Shown: piece by piece, positions 14,927-20,496 of the stretch
Layout of the letters: each line of letters starts with the position of its first letter
Position numbering within the stretch: the first letter of the stretch is position 1
Made by a program: the position numbers and the translations under genes
Source: Candidatus Raymondbacteria bacterium RIFOXYA2_FULL_49_16
GTDB lineage: Bacteria; Fibrobacterota; OXYB2-FULL-49-7; XYB2-FULL-49-35
DNA: 20,496 bases
Direction: 5' to 3'
Assembly (NCBI GenBank): GCA_001789205.1
Contig: MFYT01000085.1
Span: 30,282 to 50,777 of the forward strand
Notes under the pieces: model-generated
Told to the model about the DNA's origin: nothing
What the model saw: only the letters and a program-made list of their open reading frames with translations
Database searches by the model: none

Positions 14927-17185
14927 ATGGCAAAAAACCTACTGATCGTTGAATCACCCGCAAAGTCCCGCACCATTGGTAAATATCTGGGCAAAGATTT
15001 CGTCATTAAGGCCTCCATGGGCCATGTGATAGACCTGCCTGTCAAAGAACTGGGAATCGACATTGAAAACAACTTCAAGCCGAAATATGTCACCATGAAA
15101 GGCAAAGCCAAGGTGATCAGCGAGCTGCGCAAAGCCGCGGAAAAGGCGCAGAACATATTTCTGGCGCCCGATCCTGACCGCGAGGGAGAAGCCATTGCCT
15201 GGCATATTTCGGAGATCGTAAGCAAGGCGAATCCCAAAGCCGTTATCCACAGGGTATTGCTCAACGAGATCACGCAAAACGCGGTGCGCAAAGCGGTCGA
15301 TTCACCGCTGTCCATTGACATGCGCAAGGTCCACGCACAGCAGGCCCGCCGCATTCTCGACCGGATCGTGGGATATAAAATCAGCCCTTTTCTATGGAAA
15401 ACCGTGTATCGCGGACTGTCTGCAGGGCGCGTACAGTCCGTGGCGCTGCGCCTGATATGTCAGCGCGAAGATGAGCGTGACGCTTTTAAACCGCAGGAAT
15501 ACTGGACCCTCGAGGTACGCGTAAAAACCCGCGAAGGCGCGGAATGTACCGTAAAACTTTTCAAAATCGACGCAAAAGATCCTGAACTGGGATCAAAAGA
15601 GGCTGTCAGTAAAATAATAGAGCTTGTTACGGGAAAAGAATGGAAAATAACTGAGATAAATAAAAAACGCAAGTCCCGCAACCCTGCTCCGCCTTTCATT
15701 ACCAGCACCATACAGCAGGAAGCGGCGCGCAAGCTCCACTTTTCAGCCTCCCGTACCATGCTCATTGCCCAGCAGCTCTATGAAGGCATCGACATGGGCG
15801 ATGACCGCGTCGGTCTTATCACCTACATGAGGACCGACTCAACCCGTCTTTCGGAGGAGGCGAAACAAGCGGCAGCCGCGCTTATCGGGTCCCTGTATGG
15901 CGACGCCTATGTGCCAGCCAAATCCAAGGAATACAAAAAAAGCGAACAGGCCCAGGACGCCCACGAAGCCATACGGCCGTCCGTGGTCGAAACGGCATAT
16001 GCGCCTGAAAGCCTGAAGAACTACCTCACCGCGGACCAGTTTAAACTCTACGACCTCATCTGGAAACGCTTTTTCGCCTCACAAATGGAAAGCGCCCAGT
16101 ACGACCTTACCACAATCGATATCCCGGTCGAAAACTGTCTGTTCAGGGCAGCGGGATCAATACTCGTTTTTGACGGTTTCACCAGGGTCTATAACGAGGA
16201 CAACGATGACGACAAAGAAGGAAAAAATAGCGGCAAGGATGTCCTTCTACCCCAGCTTTCCGAGGGCGAGATTCTGCAACCGATTTCGTTCGATGATCAA
16301 CAGCACTTTACGCAGCCGCCGCCGCGCTACAGCGAAGCGTCGCTTGTCAAGGAACTCGAAAAACAGGGGATTGGCAGGCCCAGCACCTATGCCCAGATCA
16401 TCGATACGCTCAAACGCCGGAAATACGTGGACCTGGTCGAACGCCGGTTTTCGCCGTCGTTGCTGGGAAAAACGGTAAATTCCATTCTCACCGGTGAATT
16501 CCCCGACATCTTCGATGTCACCTTTACGGCAAATATGGAAAACGAACTCGACAAGGTTGAAAGCGGTGAAGACAATTGGACAAACCTTTTAAACCAGTTT
16601 TACCAGCCACTAGCCAGGGACCTTAAAAAAGCCCAGGAGAAAATCAAGGGGCTTAAAAAATCGCTTGAGGAAGATACCAAGGAGCCCTGCAGCGAATGCG
16701 GCAAAGGCACCATGGTGGTCAAATGGGGTAAAAATGGCCGTTTTCTCGCTTGTTCCGAATATCCCCGGTGCCACCACACTAGTCCCGTGGAAAAAGAGGA
16801 ACTGGAAAGTCCCAAGATCGAAATGAACTGCCGCAAATGCGGCAGCCCCATGCTGGTCAAAAAATGGAAGTCGTCCCGGTTTCTCGGCTGTTCCCGTTAT
16901 CCCGAATGCAAAACAACCATGCCCTATCCCACGGGAATCAAATGCCCCGAACAGGGGTGCCCGGGATACATTGCCGAGCGCTATTCGCCAAAAGGGAAAA
17001 TTTTCTTCTCGTGCAGCACCTATCCGTCGTGCAAGTTCGCCACGTGGAACAGGCCGGTCAACCAGCCCTGTACAGCGTGCGGCGCGCCCTTCATGGTCGA
17101 GCGGAACACCAAAGGCAAAGAGACCTCCCTGCGCTGTCTTACGTGCAAAAACGAGCTGGTGCTCCAGCACGAAGAAGCCGAATAG
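14927..17185 (+). CDS. topA: DNA topoisomerase I (type IA)
   Basis: Relaxes negative supercoils by single-strand passage. It has 752 residues. The N-terminal Toprim domain has VESPAKSRTI (8-17) and the metal-binding DPDREGEA (82-89); the catalytic Tyr is Y300 in GLITYMRTDS. The region GIGRPSTYAQII (481-492) is the usual type IA strand-binding part. The C-terminus carries four tetracysteine zinc ribbons: C588/C591/C609/C615, C635/C638/C655/C661, C673/C678/C696/C702 and C715/C718/C737/C740. A short acidic insert rich in Asp and Lys lies near 423-437. GAAGAGAG precedes the ATG. It follows purH by 24 bp, so it is probably co-transcribed with the purine genes. Confidence 0.98.
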   Translation: MAKNLLIVESPAKSRTIGKYLGKDFVIKASMGHVIDLPVKELGIDIENNFKPKYVTMKGKAKVISELRKAAEKAQNIFLAPDPDREGEAIAWHISEIVSKANPKAVIHRVLLNEITQNAVRKAVDSPLSIDMRKVHAQQARRILDRIVGYKISPFLWKTVYRGLSAGRVQSVALRLICQREDERDAFKPQEYWTLEVRVKTREGAECTVKLFKIDAKDPELGSKEAVSKIIELVTGKEWKITEINKKRKSRNPAPPFITSTIQQEAARKLHFSASRTMLIAQQLYEGIDMGDDRVGLITYMRTDSTRLSEEAKQAAAALIGSLYGDAYVPAKSKEYKKSEQAQDAHEAIRPSVVETAYAPESLKNYLTADQFKLYDLIWKRFFASQMESAQYDLTTIDIPVENCLFRAAGSILVFDGFTRVYNEDNDDDKEGKNSGKDVLLPQLSEGEILQPISFDDQQHFTQPPPRYSEASLVKELEKQGIGRPSTYAQIIDTLKRRKYVDLVERRFSPSLLGKTVNSILTGEFPDIFDVTFTANMENELDKVESGEDNWTNLLNQFYQPLARDLKKAQEKIKGLKKSLEEDTKEPCSECGKGTMVVKWGKNGRFLACSEYPRCHHTSPVEKEELESPKIEMNCRKCGSPMLVKKWKSSRFLGCSRYPECKTTMPYPTGIKCPEQGCPGYIAERYSPKGKIFFSCSTYPSCKFATWNRPVNQPCTACGAPFMVERNTKGKETSLRCLTCKNELVLQHEEAE

Positions 17186-17195
17186 GGTCTATCTG

Positions 17196-17213
17196 CCGCC
17201 GAGGGGGTGGCGG
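17196..17213 (+). promoter_or_regulatory. Small GC hairpin ahead of the radical SAM gene
   Basis: CCGCC (17196-17200) and GGCGG (17209-17213) form a 5-bp stem around the loop GAGGGGGT. The loop holds the best Shine-Dalgarno-like sequence in the gap, and the stem ends eight bases before the ATG at 17222. It could place or restrain ribosome binding. The stem is short, so chance is possible. A GTG at 17207 is the only in-frame alternative start and would lie inside the hairpin. Confidence 0.4.
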
Positions 17214-17221
17214 GTCGTATC

Positions 17222-18187
17222 ATGGACATAAACCGTAAACTCAAAATCTTTAAATGCGCCTTTCAAAGCGGCGCAACGCCTTTTGCTTCGCTTTTTGTGA
17301 CACGGGTCTGCAACCGCTCCTGTTCATTCTGCAACGTGCATCGCCAACCCGGTAAAGAGCTTTCCACCGATGAATGGAAAAAGGCGGTCGACGCCCTCTA
17401 CTCATGGGGCGTGCGCAACGTGTCGATCAACGGCGGAGAACCGTTTCTGCGCAAGGACATCGGCGAACTGGTTTCCTATGCTTCGCGCCAGAAAGGGTGC
17501 GTTACCTGGCTCTTCACCAATGGGACCCTCCTTGATAATGGCCATCTTGCCCAATTGAAAGACCTCGATTTCCTCTGCGCATCGCTCAATGGTCTTGACG
17601 ACCAGACCCCCGCGGCGATCTCACGCTTTCTCGGTGAACTTAAAAAATGCGAAACATTCGGCATTACCCCGGCTCTGCTCGTTGTGATAACCGCTGAAAA
17701 CGTTGACTCGATACTCGCCATTGCCCGCGAATGCGTTGGGCAGGGCATTCTCTTTGACTTCGGCATTCTTCAGGACGTGGGCAGTCTTTTCTCGGCGCAG
17801 ACCGGGCCCCAAAAGCCTTCGTACGAAAAGCTCAAAAAACTCTTCACTGAGCTTGCGGCACTCCGCGCAAAAACAGGCAAGATACTCCCCTCCTACCCCT
17901 TGCTCCGGAAGGCCGCTGATTTTTACAGGAAAAACAACTGGAAATGCCCCACTGCAAAAAACCCGTTTATCGTGGTAAACGCCGATGGCATGCTCATGCC
18001 CTGCCAGGAATTTGCGACAAATCTCTCCATTTTCGATATTACCAGCCTTAAGGACAAACGGTGGATAAAAGCGAAGAAACTGGTGGTTGACCAATGCCGG
18101 GGCTGCTCATGGACCTGTTATTACCAGAAAACCTTCAGAAACCCCTTTGACCTGCTCCACGAATCAGTGACACTGCTGAAATTCTAA
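17222..18187 (+). CDS. Radical SAM protein with SPASM/twitch-like C-terminal cysteines
   Basis: A 321-residue radical SAM enzyme. The cluster motif is C30-x3-C34-x2-C37 (CNRSCSFC), followed by the GGEP SAM-binding motif at 71-74. Further cysteines in the C-terminal third, C242, C261, C292, C295 and C299, in the contexts KCPTAKNPF, MLMPCQEF and CRGCSWTC, fit an auxiliary [4Fe-4S] cluster of SPASM or twitch type. Known relatives modify peptides, install cofactors or mature enzymes, but I cannot name a substrate and see no short peptide precursor next to it. I prefer the ATG at 17222; a GTG at 17207 would add five residues and has no ribosome site. It follows topA by 36 bp and precedes dedA by 18 bp, so it is likely part of the same transcript. 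Confidence 0.88.
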   Translation: MDINRKLKIFKCAFQSGATPFASLFVTRVCNRSCSFCNVHRQPGKELSTDEWKKAVDALYSWGVRNVSINGGEPFLRKDIGELVSYASRQKGCVTWLFTNGTLLDNGHLAQLKDLDFLCASLNGLDDQTPAAISRFLGELKKCETFGITPALLVVITAENVDSILAIARECVGQGILFDFGILQDVGSLFSAQTGPQKPSYEKLKKLFTELAALRAKTGKILPSYPLLRKAADFYRKNNWKCPTAKNPFIVVNADGMLMPCQEFATNLSIFDITSLKDKRWIKAKKLVVDQCRGCSWTCYYQKTFRNPFDLLHESVTLLKF

Positions 18188-18205
18188 AATCAAAAAGGAA
18201 GACAG

Positions 18206-18823
18206 ATGACCGAAGCGCTCGCGGGAATTGTCAGTTGGTATATGGCGAACATCAATTACGGAACCATAGCGCTGCTCATGACCGTTGAGAGTTCCTTTAT
18301 TCCGTTTCCTTCTGAAATCGTGGTCCCGCCCGCTGCCTGGAAAGCAGCACAGGGAGAACTGAATGTGGTACTGGTGGTCCTATCCGCAACTGCGGGCGCA
18401 CTCTGCGGCGCGTTTATCAATTACTATCTCGCCCGCTTTCTGGGCCGTCCTGTACTCTATAGACTCGCGGACACACGGCTGGCGCACATGCTACTGATAA
18501 AGCGCCAAAGTCTTGAAAAAGCCGAGGCCTTTTTCACCCGTTATGGGAAAACATCAACGCTGGTAGGACGTCTGGTCCCTGCTGTACGCCAGCTTATATC
18601 CATCCCAGCCGGGCTCTCGCGCATGAATCTGGCCACATTCCTAGCCTATACTGCCCTTGGCGCAGGTCTCTGGAACATTGTTCTTGCGGTCCTTGGTTAT
18701 TCACTCTATTCGCAAAAGAAACTGCTTGCGGAATATTATCATATCCTGAGCATTGCATCAGTGTGTCTGGGCGTCTGTTTTGCGGGGTTTCTGCTCTATC
18801 AAAACGTGTTGAGGAAAAAATAG
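18206..18823 (+). CDS. DedA family inner-membrane protein
   Basis: A 205-residue integral membrane protein of the DedA/SNARE-associated (VTT) superfamily. Members help recycle undecaprenyl phosphate or flip phospholipids and support membrane potential. Family motifs are the re-entrant ESSFIPFPSE (28-37) and GRLVPAVRQLISIPAG (121-136), with the conserved Arg, Pro and Gly residues present. Several hydrophobic segments are visible, including the last helix near 178-200. AAGGAAG precedes the ATG at the proper distance. It ends the plus-strand gene run and meets the minus-strand Ppx/GppA gene with only 7 bp between stop codons. Confidence 0.93.
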   Translation: MTEALAGIVSWYMANINYGTIALLMTVESSFIPFPSEIVVPPAAWKAAQGELNVVLVVLSATAGALCGAFINYYLARFLGRPVLYRLADTRLAHMLLIKRQSLEKAEAFFTRYGKTSTLVGRLVPAVRQLISIPAGLSRMNLATFLAYTALGAGLWNIVLAVLGYSLYSQKKLLAEYYHILSIASVCLGVCFAGFLLYQNVLRKK

Positions 18824-18835
18824 CCTTTTTTTACC
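18813..18835. terminator. Weak A/T-rich palindrome at a convergent gene end
   Basis: GGAAAAAA on one side and TTTTTTTACC on the other can pair (with one bulged base) around a short loop, spanning both stop codons. The T run on the plus strand and the complementary run on the minus strand could make it a poor two-way terminator. No GC-rich stem is present, so this is a low-confidence call. Confidence 0.22.
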
Positions 18836-19760
18836 CGGTTCTGCTATCTGACGCAAGCCAGTCGTAGAGCACGCCATAACGTAATCCCGCGTCATTGATA
18901 ATGATTTCATCAGTTTTAAAAAAACTATACAAAGCGTGGATTAGATGCATGCCTGAAACCACATACCCGGCGCGCTTGGGATGCAAACCGGTAATATGGC
19001 ATTGCTCATCAAGAGTCATTGCATGGAGCCGTTCAATCCAATATTCAACAGCAGGCCGTTTCAGCTTGAAGCCGGTTATTTTCTCAGGTGAATATTCAAC
19101 CATACCCTGTTCCATTGCCGCAGCCGTGGTAAAAGTCCCCGCGGCGCCGACAAGCGCGCCCTGGCGCATCTCTTGGCCCGCAAAATTGGTCTCAAAAACA
19201 GACCGGATATGGGCATCAAGGGCCCTGGTTTCAGAGGCGTTGGTGGGAAAACAGGTAAGAAACCGATCAGTCAGTGCCACTGCTCCAAGAGGCATGCTCA
19301 CCAGGTTCTCAACGCGCTCCGCTGTTCCTGAAATGACCTCTGTGCTGCCGCCGCCGATATCCACCACGGTCTTTTCCCGGACAAGGGGAAAGGTCCGCGC
19401 CGCAGCCAGATAGACCAGGCGCGCCTCTTCTTCTCCTGAAATGATGGTGATAGGGAAATGCCCCGCCTCTTCAAGGACCTGCTTGACCTCAGCGCTGTTT
19501 CGCGCGTTTCTGAGCACCGCGGTAGCGGTAAACCGCACCCGGTCCACTCCCATGCGCCCGAGTATGGCGGTGTATTCGAGCAAGGCCTCGCGCGTGCGGG
19601 CGATGGCTTCGCTGGTCAGTATCCATTCGCCGCCCGCTCCCCTGCCCAAACCCACAATACGCTCCTCCTCGCGCAGAACAGCCAGTTGGCCATCGCCGGA
19701 AAGGTCCACGGCAAGAAGTACTATGGTGTGGGTCCCCAGATCAATGACCGCGCGTTTCAT
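18831..19760 (-). CDS. Short Ppx/GppA-family phosphatase (exopolyphosphatase-like)
   Basis: An ASKHA-fold enzyme that hydrolyses polyphosphate and/or pppGpp. It has 309 residues, the short form lacking the C-terminal HD-like domain of E. coli Ppx/GppA. Visible motifs are the first phosphate loop DLGTHTIVLL (7-16), SGEEEARL (108-115) with the catalytic Glu region, the second phosphate loop DIGGGSTE (134-141), GAAGT (205-209) and a C-terminal DAGLRYGVL (290-298). The first loop has His-Thr where most relatives have Asn-Ser/Thr. The ATG at 19760 lacks a clear ribosome site (the preceding bases are pyrimidine rich); it follows the lipoprotein gene by 24 bp, so coupling is possible. Whether it prefers polyphosphate or pppGpp cannot be told. 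Confidence 0.93.
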   Translation of the reverse strand: MKRAVIDLGTHTIVLLAVDLSGDGQLAVLREEERIVGLGRGAGGEWILTSEAIARTREALLEYTAILGRMGVDRVRFTATAVLRNARNSAEVKQVLEEAGHFPITIISGEEEARLVYLAAARTFPLVREKTVVDIGGGSTEVISGTAERVENLVSMPLGAVALTDRFLTCFPTNASETRALDAHIRSVFETNFAGQEMRQGALVGAAGTFTTAAAMEQGMVEYSPEKITGFKLKRPAVEYWIERLHAMTLDEQCHITGLHPKRAGYVVSGMHLIHALYSFFKTDEIIINDAGLRYGVLYDWLASDSRTG

Positions 19761-19784
19761 GGAGATGGTGCGGGAGTAAAAGGT

Positions 19785-20210
19785 CTATTCGTCGCCGAGA
19801 AAATAGTCTTGCTTTTTTGTGTCGAGATCCTGATATTCACCGGGTTCGGCATTGCTGTCGGGATCTCCGGCGTTATGGGCCTGCTCGTTGACAAATCGAA
19901 TTACAAGTGACACCATGGTACTCGATTCATAATTGACGCCCAGTTTATCGCCCTTGACAATAATAGCGTCGCCACCGGCGCTTTTAGCCATATCAATGGT
20001 TTTCCTGAGCCTGAAGCTGTAGTCCCCGCCCCTGATTATAACGTCGCCGATGTTCACATAGTTCATTTTCGGCACGCCGCCATTGTTATAGACCATGACA
20101 TCTTTTGAAGGCAAGAACATATCGTCGGTATAGGCATTGAAATGGTAATAGGGTTTTTCCGCGCATCCGATGAACATAAGGAGTGCCAAAAGGCAAAAAG
20201 ACGTCTTCAT
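19785..20210 (-). CDS. Putative small lipoprotein
   Basis: A 141-residue protein from the ATG at 20210. It opens with MKTSFCLLALLMFIGC, a lipoprotein signal with the acylated Cys at 16, followed by AEKPYY. The mature part is mostly soluble and includes YVNIGDVIIRGGDYSFRL and KTIDMAKSAGGDAIIVKGDK; the latter type of segment (a helix ending in GGDAII) recurs in small envelope-stress lipoproteins such as RcsF and related DUF families, but I would not assign it to one. The C-terminus is acidic and ends LGDE. An in-frame TTG at 20246 would add twelve residues that break the signal-peptide layout, so I reject it. It sits 51 bp after pcm and 24 bp before the Ppx/GppA gene, suggesting a common transcript. 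Confidence 0.75.
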   Translation of the reverse strand: MKTSFCLLALLMFIGCAEKPYYHFNAYTDDMFLPSKDVMVYNNGGVPKMNYVNIGDVIIRGGDYSFRLRKTIDMAKSAGGDAIIVKGDKLGVNYESSTMVSLVIRFVNEQAHNAGDPDSNAEPGEYQDLDTKKQDYFLGDE

Positions 20211-20261
20211 GTTACGTAGGAAACATACACACGGGAGAAAGTCCAAGTCAAGGAGAGAGTA

Positions 20262-20496
20262 TTATTCCCATCCCTCCTTGCCTATCAGGGGGACAAACAA
20301 GCAATCAATGGTCTGCGTTACCCGTTTTTCACCGTTTTTCTTCTCGACCACAAGCAGTTCCTGGATGGAGCGATTACCCACCGGCACCACCATGCGCCCT
20401 CCTTCGGCAAGCTGGGAAAAAAGTGTCTCGGGAATGGCGGGCGCCCCGGCGGTTGTTATTATTTTGTCAAATGGCGCCTTCTCGGGCCACCCGCCT
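20262..20496 (-). CDS. pcm: Protein-L-isoaspartate O-methyltransferase (C-terminal part only)
   Basis: Repairs isoaspartyl damage in proteins by SAM-dependent methylation. Only 78 codons including the stop lie in the window; the N-terminal two thirds are beyond the right edge. The visible part starts GGWPEKAPFDKIITTAGAP and continues IPETLFSQLAEGGRMVVPVG, the typical motif II/III region of the Pcm fold, then QELLVVEKKNGE and CLFVPLIGKEGW at the C-terminus, which is a Pcm hallmark. The stop TAA is at 20262-20264. It is upstream of the lipoprotein gene in the same direction. In many bacteria it neighbours surE or other stationary-phase genes, which may lie to the right. Confidence 0.92.
   Translation of the reverse strand, partial: GGWPEKAPFDKIITTAGAPAIPETLFSQLAEGGRMVVPVGNRSIQELLVVEKKNGEKRVTQTIDCLFVPLIGKEGWE

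Noticed and set aside
17207-17221. GTG start for the radical SAM gene
   Set aside because: It lies inside the small hairpin and has no properly spaced ribosome site; the ATG at 17222 fits better, though the difference is only five residues.
20211-20246. Longer lipoprotein start at an in-frame TTG (20246)
   Set aside because: It would put a Cys/Phe-rich stretch ahead of a well-formed lipoprotein signal peptide that starts at 20210.

Overview
The window is a 20.5-kb chromosomal segment from a Gram-negative bacterium. A predicted outer-membrane beta-barrel with signal peptide and C-terminal Phe, together with lipoprotein-type signal peptides, shows the Gram-negative envelope. The lifestyle is probably anaerobic: a 2x[4Fe-4S] DUF362 protein, a radical SAM protein with extra C-terminal cysteines, and a phenylacetate-CoA-ligase/Liv-transporter cluster of the kind common in anaerobic amino-acid and aromatic-acid degraders. 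I cannot fix the phylum. Deltaproteobacterial-type lineages or Fibrobacterota/Chitinivibrionia-like bacteria are possible, but this is a guess from overall gene style. I saw no rRNA, tRNA, CRISPR array, transposase, integrase or phage gene.

Left block (1-7148, all minus strand): reading in the direction of transcription, an outer-membrane barrel protein, livK, livH, livM, livG, livF and paaK (cut by the left edge). Spacing is tight throughout. The only larger gap, between livK and livH, holds a good intrinsic terminator that probably sets high LivK relative to the membrane and ATPase subunits. A sigma70-like promoter lies upstream of the barrel gene. The genes form a complete route: outer-membrane passage, periplasmic capture, ABC import and CoA activation of the substrate. 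An aryl acid such as phenylacetate is therefore at least as likely a substrate as branched-chain amino acids.

Middle block (7242-11815): a large soluble GAF-GAF-PAS-PAS-PAS hybrid-less histidine kinase and a coupled 87-residue zinc-ribbon/one-TM protein run minus-ward directly upstream of the transport operon. A DUF362/ferredoxin protein runs divergently. No response regulator is in view.

Right block (11916-18823, plus strand): an unrecognised 62-residue protein with a strong ribosome binding site, then a repeat-rich intergenic region with inverted repeats in pseudoknot (A-B-A'-B') order, a promoter region with a perfect 14-bp tandem repeat, and the gene run purC-purH-topA-radical SAM-dedA with gaps of 18-36 bp. 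Facing it on the minus strand (18831-20496) are pcm (cut by the right edge), a small lipoprotein and a short Ppx/GppA phosphatase.

Most of the window is ordinary metabolism. The most interesting parts are the barrel-liv-paaK operon with its internal terminator, the kinase/zinc-ribbon pair next to it, the structured region upstream of purC, and the radical SAM gene inside a housekeeping run. I found no clear new defence or mobile system.
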